Positions 22,878-35,500 of a stretch of 64,000 bases of DNA are shown here, one piece after another. This DNA comes from Epinephelus fuscoguttatus (taxonomy: Eukaryota; Chordata; Actinopteri; Perciformes; Serranidae): positions 16,679,379 to 16,743,378 of the forward strand of contig NC_064771.1 in NCBI RefSeq assembly GCF_011397635.1, in the 5' to 3' direction. The translations under genes and the position numbers were made by a program. How positions within the stretch are numbered: position 1 is the stretch's first letter; each line of letters starts with the position of its first letter. Below the pieces are notes generated by a model. That model did no database searches. It saw only the letters and a program-made list of their open reading frames with translations, and was not told the origin of the DNA.

Positions 22878-22930
22878 ACCATCCTTGCAAAGTTGGAGTC
22901 ATCTTATACCAGTGTTATTTTACATGCTGC
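21310..22930. other. Intergenic region between WDR90 3' end and RHOT2 promoter
   Basis: About 2 kb separates the WDR90 stop from the RHOT2 start codon. The first 150 bases upstream of RHOT2 are moderately GC-rich and would hold its promoter. A 'ccctctgctggc' fish-repeat motif lies at 21,483. A degenerate repeat-like segment ('acagggtccctacaac...', from about 21,893 to 22,030) is present. A TG microsatellite follows at 22,833. Confidence 0.5.
22833..22876 (+). repeat. (TG)22 microsatellite
   Basis: Uninterrupted TG dinucleotide repeat of 44 bases, just beyond the predicted WDR90 3' UTR. Open frames on both strands across it (Cys-Val or His-Thr runs) are artefacts. Confidence 0.95.
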
Positions 22931-22932
22931 CT

Positions 22933-22938
22933 TTTATT
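22933..22938 (-). terminator. Candidate polyadenylation signal of WDR90
   Basis: TTTATT on the + strand gives AATAAA on the - strand, about 350 bases downstream of the WDR90 stop codon. This would end a short 3' UTR before the TG microsatellite. Confidence 0.45.
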
Positions 22939-23287
22939 TCAAACTCATCTAATCCCAAAGCAGCTACCAGTGAAAAATGGCAGGTAATGACAGCAACTGG
23001 TTATCACTCATCAGTATTCATACACGTTCTAATTCACATTTAAAAAAGTAAAATAAATAGTCAAACATTAGAAGTGATTGAACATGTAAAACAATTCCTG
23101 CTACAAAAATGGATTTTAAAACTATACATGAAAAAACTCCAACGTGGCAAACCGTACGCAACCCTCCACAAATTATGGCTATTTCCCTACAAATATTTGA
23201 TTCATAAAAAATAAATACAGATCAATAAAATCGTATAAAGTAACAGTGAAAGCTGGGTATGTGTGTGTAAAAACAGATCTAAGGCCC

Positions 23288-26200
23288 TCAGAGGCCCTGC
23301 ACCTCCCACAGCAGGATCTCATTATAAGCTACAGTAAAAAGAAGAGTCCCTGAGGGAGAGAAATGGCACGTCTGCAGTGAGTCGCTGTGCTGCAGGAAGT
23401 CCTGGAACTTGCCGCTCGTTGACTCAATCAATTTCATCACTCGCTCTGATAAGAGATTAGACATAGAGGGAGAAGTTAATTATACTCTAAAGTACCACTA
23501 CTGGAATCTAATATCTTTATTGGAGCCATATATGGATGCATGATGAAAAATAAGCTCTGAGTTTACCTTTCGATCCCACAGCTATGAGCTGGTTCTTACA
23601 GGAGAGGCTGAAGCATGTGGCCCAGTCAGGCAGGGCAATCTTTTTTATTATCTGTAGATAGGAAAAAAACATATTGTATGAGATTACACACATATTTGTG
23701 AATCCTGTCAGCAACATCTGCCTTGCACGGGTTATGCTTGGGTGGTATTAAGTTATTAAGGTACATCAGGTTAATTAGAAATCTTCACAATTTGATTTTC
23801 AATCTGTCAAAAACACAGACGCTCCTCTTTCTATTAAACTGATGTGGAGATACTGTATTGAGGCGATGTGTTGTAGTGCACTCGCCACCAGAGGTCAGTC
23901 TGTACTGTGGAACAAGCAGCTGAGCTTGGGAAGAAGATGTGGGGATAATGTTGCAGAGCTACTAAACAGCAGGCCAGCAATGGCAGAGAGTAAAAGTGGG
24001 GGAAAATGATATCTTCACATATAACTCTGTGAATTGAGGTGTCCCGCTTGTATGGCTGTCAGTAGCTTCTATCATCAGCACCACAGCTTTTTTTTTTGAC
24101 ACTGTGAAATGTCAGGGAAGTATGTACGTCTCAAAAAATACAAAGCACCAAAGTCTAGTACTGGGAAAATCACAACACAGTGTTAGAGGAGTGAAGCAGG
24201 GGGAGCTACAGTACCTGCTTTTTGGCCAGGCTGTAGAAGGACAGCTCTTTCTCTACTCCGTAGCCAGTGTAGACCACCAGGCCGGGGTCTGTGGGGCAAA
24301 AGGCAGCCAAGCTGGGAGGTGGGCTGTCATCCTATAACACATGCATGACAGACAAACATGAACTGAGCTTAGTAGAGATTTCCAAAAAGGGCTAAAAATA
24401 ATAAGTATGCAGAGACTGAGTATCCATGAGCCTTAAAAAGAGATATGCAGCAGCACTCAACATTTAGAGTGTCATCTCTATCCATTACCATGAACTACTA
24501 CTTAAAATACAGACGGTACCCCAAAATAGGCCGGAGCAGGAAATGTCAGCCAGTCAAGCAGATCACATTTGTCCTTCAGCCAATCGGCAGCCCACACACT
24601 GACGCGTCTGTCGGCACTGGCCGCCAACCACATCTCGTTTCCTTCCAGTCCGAAATTCTTACACTGAGGATTAGAAGATGAAACTGCTTCAGATACGTGC
24701 TGATGAAAAAAAAAAATGTCAGAAAATGTCACAACCAAAGTAGGAATTTCAGAGAGCACTCATTTCTATAACCTGGCACACTGTAGATGGAGAGAGCAGA
24801 TGAGGGAACATGGATAAGAGGAAGGCAGATAACCTGTCGAGAGCACTTGTATTTCATTTCCTATAATATGTGTTTCATTTTAGGATAAATTCATGAAATG
24901 TATCCAATGCCTCTGAAATAGACAGACTAACTACTGTTTTATTATTCTGCCGAATATTCACTAAATTATCAATAAACATTTGAAATAAATTCCATGTGGT
25001 TTTTTAAGGCTGTACGCAGTCTCTAAATGAACTAATGGCACTTGAAACAAAAATCTACATTTTCTAGACTAATGACTGATGACATTTACAGATAATTAAA
25101 TGTCAGAGTTTCTATTTTCTATTACTGATTAATCCTGATTATACAGTATAAAAATAGTTCATTTACGAGTTTAAAGTTGCAATTTTGGGAAAGTCTTTCT
25201 ATGTAACAAAGCTTCAGGCAAACAGAAATGATTCGTGTTGTTTGCGCCTGCAGAAATATCAGTTTCAAGTAAATTCAAGAGGGAAATTTAAACTTCATGG
25301 AGAATCAAGCTCCAGGGAGAAATAACACAGAGTAAAAGGTGTTTGATTAATAAGTATGTGATGTTGCAGAAATGCCTCAGCAGTGCACTGTCAGAATCAT
25401 TACTGTCACTGTAATCACTGTAAATGAAGCTCATCGGGGGCTACTTTAACCTCTCTCACTGTTTCTAATGTGCTGTAATGTTAAGTTCTGTTGGTAACTT
25501 TTATATTTCATAACACAGCACTAAGATGCATAATCTGTGAAAAAAAAAACAATCATACTCCTCTACCTACGCTATTGCCTTGTAGCGCTTCTAATGGCCT
25601 CCCTGGAGTCAGGGAGTCTCAAACACAGCTGTCAAATCACGTCAATCACTGCTCGTGATCTGCTTTCAAACTGTCAAACCAGGCAGTGCTGATCAAATAT
25701 GACCCATGATTTTGTTGTGCAATGCCTATTTCTCACCTCAGATGTTTTCAGAAACATATTTTAGTGTACTGTTTAGCTGTCTCATGTGCTTCTGTCAGAA
25801 TATAGTGACAGTTTCATCAAATACGACACATTTATTTTGAAGCTCTGTTAAACCCTCACTCCTTGGTCTGACTCAGTGAGCTGACCTGTTCATTCACACA
25901 CTGGATGGTGGTAATCTGTGCTCCTTTGTGGTCCTTGATGACACGCACAGTCGCTCCATTCACCGGGCTGCTGACGGCTACCAGACCATTCTTCCCTGCT
26001 GAAAGGATCACATGACCTGTAGGGGGCCAAAAAGAGTCACACGGGCAAACTAGATGAAACAAAGCAACTTTGATATAACATTAAAGTAACTGCAAGCACA
26101 TGAGCTTCATCATAGGTCTTTGAATTCGAAGGGAAGTTCACCCCCTGACTGCTCAAATCTGCACTGACCTGTCCTTTGATCATTTATACATTGTCCTTTT

Positions 26201-29200
26201 AGTGTTTGACCGCTATAACAGTAACACACATTTATAGCTCTTCTCTGAAGGATGTTAAAAGGCATGACACAAACACTAAAAGATACAGACTGAGACAGGG
26301 AAAACTGGGGCAAAGCAAGGGGGCACAAAAACACAGTTACATTTTTTTCATTAAACAATGCAATTAGTGCACTTATTGTAAATTCAATAGAAATTCAATG
26401 AACAGAAAGAACATTGGACTGTTTGCCACGTTCATTTGACCAATTCAATAGAAAATGGCAGTTGTTGTTAGTTGTTACGGTGACAACACAGGTCAGTGAG
26501 GCTGTAAAGTGTTGGTTTATTTATACGAAAGTTAGCCTGCTACAATGGCTGCAATGGCAACAGTACACATAACAATGCCACTCTGACCATAACGCTTTGT
26601 TGATTTGAACGTGAATGTCCATTTTACTCTCACTCTATTTCTGTGGTAACTTCAGAAGATGGAGGTTTTTGACACTGCTATCCCCTCTCACCGTTAGCAG
26701 AGTACTGGATGGCAGTGACAGCCACTTGATGGGGATGCAGCTTCATCTCCATCTCTGAGGAAGAAAGCCGGAAAATCCTCAAGGTCCCGTCGCTGTATCC
26801 TGCAGCCACACATGCGCTCTCAATACTGGAAGAGGTGCTCCAGCACACACAGCCACAGGCCTGACCCACAGAGAAAAACCGGAGGGCGTATGACGTTGCA
26901 ATCAAATCAGAAGTTGTACAAGTTACTCTATTTGTGTAAATTGTAAAATCCCCCAATTTTTGCTGACTTTCCTGACAAATAAACAGAAGTCTAAGATGTT
27001 CGGCCGAGGTGTCAGTTAGAGAAAGGATCACAAGTCCTTTAGTTTATACTTGACCTGACCCACCTATTCATTAAGAGGTGTATTCACTCACCTGGTTGAG
27101 CACCTGGAACTGCACCACCAGTTCGTTGCTGGGGGCTGACCACACCCTCACGCTGCCGTCCTCGCTGCAGGTGGCAAAATATCTCTCATCAGAGCTGAAC
27201 ACCACATCATTGACCTGGACAGCACATAGCAGTACACAGAGAATGAACATCCTGAGAAGTCACATCATGGAAATTTCATCCTTCTTGTCTGGCCATTTTT
27301 GTGAGGTTGCTACTCTCTCCTGCTGCACTTAAAATCATACTTCTTTTCTTTTGTTTTTGTAAATATCACCCCTTGCCCAAATCAGTGAGCAATGCTTTTT
27401 TAATTAGACATCATCAGAAATAATCATCATAATTATTAATGTTGACTCACCAAAAAAGCTGACAGGTAAATGAATAAAACACAAAAAGGAAACCGTTTAC
27501 GGTCGACAGCCTATTTCATCAGTATCATTACAAGTAATGATAGGCTAGTAATGATACAGCAAAATTGCTGTTTGCATAAATTAAAATAATTAAGTATAAT
27601 TAAGAATCTAAACTAAAGTGAGGCTATAATGACATTTTGTAAAAAATAATTAGCAAGTCTACATTCCTCCAGCAGGGCTGTCCACAATCTGGGTAGTCCT
27701 AACAGCAAAAACCAATTCTTTGATCTGAAATGGCCTTTAAGTTTGATAAAGAAGCCAATTAAGTAGTAAAACCAGTGTTTTCCTCGTATCAAAGCAACTC
27801 TGTGTTTTCAATCCTTTCAAGAGCTGAGGAGTTATTTTAGTTTTCCTGACGTACACCGACTGAAAGCTTGAAGTAAAAAACAATTGCAATTAATATGTGT
27901 TAATTGTGCTGGTGGCCTTGCCATCAGTTCATTGAAATGTCATCAATAACTCTTAATTGCTTCCCTGCTGCCTCCTTACTTTGATTTTATCATCTTTATA
28001 TATCCTGGTTCAAACACTCTGTAATATGAAATACTCCTCTTCCCCAGGGATCACCTTTGATGTGTGATTGACAGGTCATTAATACAGATTCTCACAGCAG
28101 ACATTTGGACTCTCAGATTAGTGGGACAAGCAGATGTTAAGTAATTACATTCATGATGTCTCAGTAATAAGTTTCAGCAGGGGTTTCCACAGTGTGTTAT
28201 AGTGGAGATGACAGTTATAAGCTGTATGCTCCAGCTCATGATGTGCATATGGTTATTTTTCATATCCAGAGGCTCACACTGGTACCTTGGTTTTGTGCCC
28301 GCTGACCAGCCGGATGCTGCTGTTGTCGGACCAGTTGATGTACCAGAGGGTTCCTGCTGTGGTGCCCACAATGCCCATGTCCATTGTGTTATCAAATGCT
28401 GCACTGACAGTCGTCCCATCCAGCATTATCTCCTGCTCCAACGCCACCATGGTTGCTCTGAAGGAAACACCAAAAACAATGAGGTCATTAACTTAAATCT
28501 AGACATGACTGCTTGAGGATGAATTGTGACCACATTCTTACTTATTATCTGTTTCACACAATACATTGTAACAAACAATTCTTCTAATTTGTCTGCTTTA
28601 TATGCATGAAGGAGAGCTTACTGCCAAAAAAAGTCTACAAGTCAGGTCTAGCAAAAGTGAAAAAGCGCCATCAAACGACATTAAACCATTACCACACATT
28701 TGTATACAGTATCCATATGGGCGTGTAGTAGAGAGGTGCTACATTCCCATATAGAATCATCAGCCACATCAATAAATGGCTGCTGTGGCAGACACTACAT
28801 CTCCCAGAATGCCCCACCACTCACACAGGTGTAGGTGTGTAAGGCATTTAATTGAAGCAGGAATGAGGAGTGAGACCTATGGCAGAAGAAAGGAAGTAAA
28901 GGAACAGAGAGCACACTGCTAGAAGGAGATGGGCAAACTGACTTAGAAAAGCCCAACTACATTCAGGAAAGCACCTCAGCCAGTATCATTCAAGTGGAAA
29001 AAGATAGACTTTATGTTATCTAATATTCTTAATTTAAATTAGTTTTTATGTTTTACCCATTTCTAGCTCTTTACTTTTAATGAGACTCATGGGGGGTGTA
29101 CAACTACACTTTTTAACAAGTCTCTTGATGTAAAAAAATACCCACAATCACACAGGAAAAAAAATTAGACTTAGTTCTTGCCCTTTTGCAGAATCTTATA

Positions 29201-32200
29201 GAAACTAAAATGAAACAACACAGGCATGCCACCATGGTTCTCTGAGTAAACTTATGTATGTATTCATCATAAGATAATGGAATAAAAGGAACTGCTGCCT
29301 TCATAAGATGCAAAGTTAGTAGAGAATGAGCTACAGACCTGTCTTCCCCATTGCAGACATTTTCCTGAGGCTTCACGCCCTGTACGGCTTCTACCTCCCA
29401 CAGTCGCAACCAGCGGGTGTTGCTGCCAGTCAACAGACGGTTCCCTCGACACAGCAGAACTCCTACACCAAGACACCATCAATTCTGTTACAGGTTGTAG
29501 AAACCCAGGACTGGAATACATTTAAACCACATGACTCAAAATGACAGCAATGTTTTAGGCAACTTTGTGAAATAAAAAATAGCAGACGATAATGGTGTTG
29601 TGTGTTTTTTCCCATCAAAATTATTAAGAGTATTCAGCTTAAAAAAATATTGTTGTCCAAATTAGATGGTTAGAATACATTCCATTTGTACCTATCTCTC
29701 CCTCATCAGCTTCCCAGGTCATGAAGCATCGCTGTGTGTTTACGTCCCAGACGCAAACGTGTCCTCGATTGGTGGCGGTGAACAGAAACGAGTCCATGTG
29801 GTAGCACAGAGCCGTCAGCTCCACATCACCCACCTCTGCTGGTGCTCTCACCCTCTGGACCTACAAGTGTCAATGAGTGGTTAATCTTTACTGTATGTAC
29901 AAAGCAAATACATCCGAAACATCTGTGTTTTTTGGTGGTCACTTACCTTGAGGTCTACATCGGAGCCATGCGTGTGGAGGAGACAGAAGTAAACCCCTTG
30001 GCTGCCCACACAGGCCAGCTGGCTGGCTGCGGAGGGGCTGAAGGCCATGTCGTGGATCGGCCCTGACACACTCACACTGGACAGCAGCTGGAAGGTCTTA
30101 GTGCTCCACAGAGCCACCTCTGGAGCTGAGAAGTCTCCTACAGTGGTATGGCAAGAATCAGAGTCATTTGATTGGCCGCAGTGGAGACATTTTCTGTATT
30201 TTAATCAACCATGTCAAGTGGTGCAGCACATCAAGTTGAAACACTCACGACAAATGGATGCAATCCAATTCACATTTTACTGACCAGCAGAGAGAAAGAA
30301 GCGATCATCCCTGGAGAAAGCAAGACTCTGCACCGCCCCTCTGTGGTAGGAGATGGTATTACAGCAAGTTCCATTCTGGACATCCCAAATGCAGATGAGG
30401 CTTCTGCTACCATTACTGCCAACAGCTGCTGATGCCACTGTCTGGACAGGAAGTGACAAAGACACAGAGCACCTTCATGTTAAGCTATGGGCTTTCCTCA
30501 TTTGTCTGTTTTGTGCCTCCTTGTCTCCTCCATTCTCCATCCTCCTGCCTGTGACCTAAATATTGATCTCAGCACGCCAACTTGAGGGATGTGTGTGTCC
30601 TTTGCGGAAGTCTTTTCAGCACCCGTTAAGTCAGCTGTGCCACACATCATATTTAATGGATGCCACTTTAAATTGATGACTCCGAAGCACGGATGTCACA
30701 TTTTGTTAAATGCCAGTTAACTCATCTCCTCTCTCCTTGTGCTTCTCCCTTGCCTCCTCCGCTTGCATCTTGAGTGAGAGGAACTAAGACGCGATTAAAA
30801 GAATCAAGGATGTACAAACGTAGACATGAGAAAAGCCTTCTGACACCATATGACACGGAGCTAACAGGATGCATGTTGAACATCAGAAAATAGCCTGCTT
30901 CATAATCCTGGATTTCTTAGGCCTCAAGACTGTTGGATCTGAATTTTTCTGAAAGATGATTCGCAGACATCTGATCTAATAGTTTTTGATTAGACTAAAA
31001 AAATTACTTCAACCCTCTTTGTTAGGCAAGGACATTCATTTAAATGGAACCAGCTGCTTTAATACTTTTATGAAGCAGCCTTGTGATTTTCCTCTGGCCG
31101 TTTACAATCCTCTGTGTTGACTGCCACTTATTCAACGCATTAAAAGTGTTTTCAGAGCCTCACTTGGAGCCAGCTTCTGTTTGAAGGTAAGACTGAGTGC
31201 TGACTCCCCACTTAGACAAGTGCTGAACACAAAGAGCTCACACAACACTGACCAACCAAGCAGTACAATGAAGTGTGAAAGCCAGTTCAAGTCCTGACAA
31301 GACATCCCTGTCTCTGGTCTCCTGGTGAGAACAGACTCAAGGATGTTAGTTTCCCTCTGTGTCTCTTGCCTGATGTGAACCCATTAGTGATCCCCTGCAG
31401 TGACCAACCAACTCGCTGATATACCAAATTTTGTTCCCTGCTGAGCTGAACAGCTGAGGCTGGTTGAGTAAATTTTGCTGCTTTCCTCGTGGCACCAAGT
31501 ATCCACAGTAGATATTATATACTGTATGTTTTCTTGAGAGTGGCGCATGTTGAGACAAGACCACCGAGTATCCCTATATTGCTTAAACAGTTATGTATGG
31601 AATGAGTAAATTTTCACAAATGTCAGAAGCATTTCACAAAATTCTCATACCTGTGCAAAGATGTTGACAGCCGTATATGTGTCTGAATATGATCTTCTTT
31701 TCCATCAGTTTCTTTCTCAGAGGAATAGACTTTGGCTAGGTTTACAGACACTAACTTTCGGAGTGCGTTTAGCACAACAGCTGTTGTCAGAGTAACAAAA
31801 ATGTCAAACTTGAGACTAGACTTTTAGAAGTAAACCAAACAGCACAAAAAAGAAGAATGTGTCCCAGAAAAATCTTGAGCAGTACTTTGTCCACCCCCCC
31901 CAACACACTGCTGGCTGATGCAAATCCTCTCTCAACAGTTTAATACTCTACTACCTTTAGCAACATGACCAGCTGTACCGACACTATTTAAAAAGACACC
32001 AGGAGGAGTACCCAAGAGACCTGAGTGGACAGTAACATGAGCTCTGTCATTATTGCTATCGATACACCACAAAATCACTGTTATAAACTGCGAAGTCCAG
32101 AACTATGAAAAGTACCTGTGCATCATTTGTGACTGCCAGACAGGAGATCTCCTCGGTGTGACCCTGCAAGTGCCTCTGACTTCCTGTATGAAGGTACTCC

Positions 32201-32525
32201 ACCACCACCACACAGCCACACGAGTATGCAAACAAACCTGCAACAGAAACCAATTGTTGGATAGGCTGAAAAAGTCAAGTTATGACTTTTAAATTTGAGA
32301 ATTTTTCTGTATACATACTACACACTAAGCACTTGGATTTGACAGACAATAATTATACTTTAAGTTTTCCCAAATAATATTTCCACACAGTTTTTATTTT
32401 GCTTTCTGTGTACTATAATAACCTTGGTCAGGGCTCCACACCATGTTTCCACGCCCATTGCCATTGTAGCCAATCATTGCCTTCAGCTTCATGCCCTCTT
32501 TGCCTGGTTGGGGAGCCACAGCACC
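23288..32525 (-). CDS. wdr90: WDR90 exons 30-43: second WD40 propeller region and C-terminus
   Basis: Exons: 32,423-32,525; 32,116-32,237; 30,285-30,441; 29,947-30,137; 29,692-29,860; 29,339-29,462; 28,286-28,457; 27,092-27,214; 26,692-26,860; 25,886-26,016; 24,520-24,699; 24,215-24,331; 23,567-23,651; 23,288-23,445 (residues about 1,184-1,849). Landmarks: [69 protein letters not shown] and the terminal [10 protein letters not shown], all close to human. The stop TGA is at 23,288-23,290. Confidence 0.95.
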
Positions 32526-35500
32526 CTGCGTCGGAGACAACATTAAAACTGGACAGAAAACAAACTAATACACCCGGTGACTGCAGTTAGTCATTGTAGT
32601 CATTATACAAAGAGTTCTTTACCTGATCAAGAGTGGAGGTCTTGAAACGTGGTATAAAGTGTCTGTAACAATCAGGACGTACTGGCATCCTCCCTTTTAA
32701 TTCACCTAAATGACAAAAAGAGCAGACAGAAGCAGTTAATAGAAGCAGAAGCAGAAACTCAGTAAACTGTTAATGCAGGACAATGCAGTGGGGCAGTTTC
32801 CAGCACCTATGTGATTTGTATTCAGGGAAGATGTGTTGAGCAACTCTGTGACTTTGAGGAAAGAGGAAGCAGGTATGGAGTTAGGGGAAAGACCTGAACC
32901 AGGGGCTGGGACGGCAGCGGTTGTGATGGTTGGGGTGCCATCACAAATCGACAAGGAGCCCAAACCTGCCAAGGGGAAACACAAGGGAAAATATGACTGA
33001 GGGTGACAATAAAGTCAATCATCAAATCTCTCCATCCATTGAACACCTCTGTTATGGCCATTGTGCATGAATCTTCGTGTCACTAAGCAGCTACTAAAAA
33101 ACTTGACATTCATTGCTGAGAGCCGGGATATTTCTTGGTAAACCACTGATGCCAATCACTTTTAAAATATCATTGTGGTTCTCCTTTAAATAGAAACTAT
33201 ATATCCCTGTATGCGCAAATGAAATAAACAAGGCCACAATTTAAAGGCTATTACTTATATTTTAGTAAAAGTGCACTCCTGAATAGTCTTAAAATATCAA
33301 TAAAAAATCCTGTGGAGAAAGCTTTGCCTCCTTCAGTTCAATAATAATCTAACTGAATGGTAAGTTGGCTTCCAGCAGGAGGGTGGCAATTTACACTGAA
33401 CGGTGAAGGAGCATGAATGCGAATTAGAAATGCATTTCTCTTTCCTGCACTGCTCAAAACTACAACTGTGTCAATACCTTGCAATTATCTGAAGTCTACA
33501 AATTCATGAATGGACTAGTCAATTACGCATCACAGTAAATCCAGAGGGAGAGGCGTTTTCCAAATCTGGAACGCTTCAAAAATGTCAGTCACGACAGAAC
33601 AGTCAGAGCAGTTTCGCTAATGCACGCTGACATTTGAAAAAAGAGCTGTTGATGACATATTAAGGAATTGGTGGAAAAGTTTCCAACAGTAATAACACCT
33701 GACTCACTGCTAATTCAAGATTCTAAGTTTTCTACTGAATAGATGTAAATCTACTCAATGTAGCTGAATTTTTAGCCACTGAAACTATATGGACATCAGC
33801 TACGCGTGTGCATTTTGACAGCTATTCATACAGTTAAATGTAGATAGAATGTACTGGTGGGTAATTTTAGAAACAAAGAAAGAGAACTCACCCCCTTGGT
33901 CGACTTGGTCAAGGGTGCTGATGTTAAGTTGTGGTGGCGGTGACGAGGGGAGGGGCGCTGTCTGTCGGGGCATCCCATTGGACAACTGAACTCCACTCGC
34001 TTCAGCTTCTGGTTGAACTGTTGCATGAAAACACAACAGTACCAATTTATTTGTAATAGGTGGGACCATGTGAATCAGGTTGATCTTTTATTATTGTAAA
34101 ATAAATATTCTAAATTAAGTTACCTGATTTAGGAGCTGAGATGTAGCTTACTCTGAGAGGTGAACTGTGTGTGAGGAGAGAGTGTGTGACATTTTACTAA
34201 TAAATCTTATAGAATCAAACACACACATTAACACCAAGATTCAAACATGTAACAAAGATTATTACCGGCTATCAGTCAAAGAGTCGACAGGATGTGCCAG
34301 GAAGTCCCAAATGAATATGGCATCCCCCACTGAGACTACGCCCAGTTGGTCAGGGGTGAAGCTCACCTGGCGGATCGGCTGACTGTGGCCTATGAACATC
34401 TGGTACAGAGAAACACGTTTCAGACTCTGCTGACACAATATGAGCCACTGATAGTCCTGAAGCTAAAATCAATGAAGACAACATGCTTTAGTGATGAATA
34501 AACTGTTTACCACACAAGTGCACCGCAAGATGTACATGTTCAACAGTATATGGTGAGGTGAATGATTAATTAGACGATCTACAGAACATGAATTGACAAC
34601 AATTCTGATTATCGAGTGAACGTTGTAGTGTTTCCAAGGAAAAATTACAAAAATCTTTTTGTTTCAGCTTCTCAGATGTTAACATTTGCTGTTTTTCTGT
34701 GTTAACTGAAGTTAACTCAAGACCTGAATAACTGAATTGGATTTTGAACTTTAAAGCAGACTATTATTGATACTGGAATTTCTAAGTTTACAATATTTAC
34801 AATATACAATGTAGATACAATATTTTGAAACATATTGATATTAAATACCTTTTTTTGACGGGGAAAAACTGACATTAAAGGCATAGTTAAAAGTTACATT
34901 CTGTTATTTCTTTAATTGCCTTTATGAAACAAGGCTATAACATGACAACGACAGCATCACCTTTATTGGTCAGCAGCAGTGAACCAAAGAATGATTAAAG
35001 CAAGTATTAAGAGAGAGTGTAAATGACTTAAAATTGGTAAGGTAAAAGGTAAATTAAGGTTTGTAAAAAGGGTTGAAGCTAAGATAAAAATTACTTCCTG
35101 TCCCCTTTTTTCTTTGATCCAACAGGGCTTTTATTTTGACGCCCTCTCCTAGCCGAAACAGGATATTAAAGCAGAAAAGTTTGAGAGCAAAGGAGGGAAG
35201 ACAAGCAACTTTGCTCTGCAATATCAAGCTCTTGCTTCTTATATAGCTAAGCACCTGGCTGGAATGGGAACAAGGTACAGTGTCATTTAATGTTTTATGA
35301 TCTCTGTGTGGTGATGTGCGTTTTAATTGATTCGACAGTAAACAAGTGTTTAAACTGAAATGTATTGCTGACGCAGCAGTCATGCTTACAATAGCTGCGG
35401 GCTTAATTGAATAATGGTAACCTCACTGTGATACTGACCTTCCTTTGTGTTTAAAGGTTGATAATGTAGATATGTATTTGCTGTGGTATTTATGGATTAT

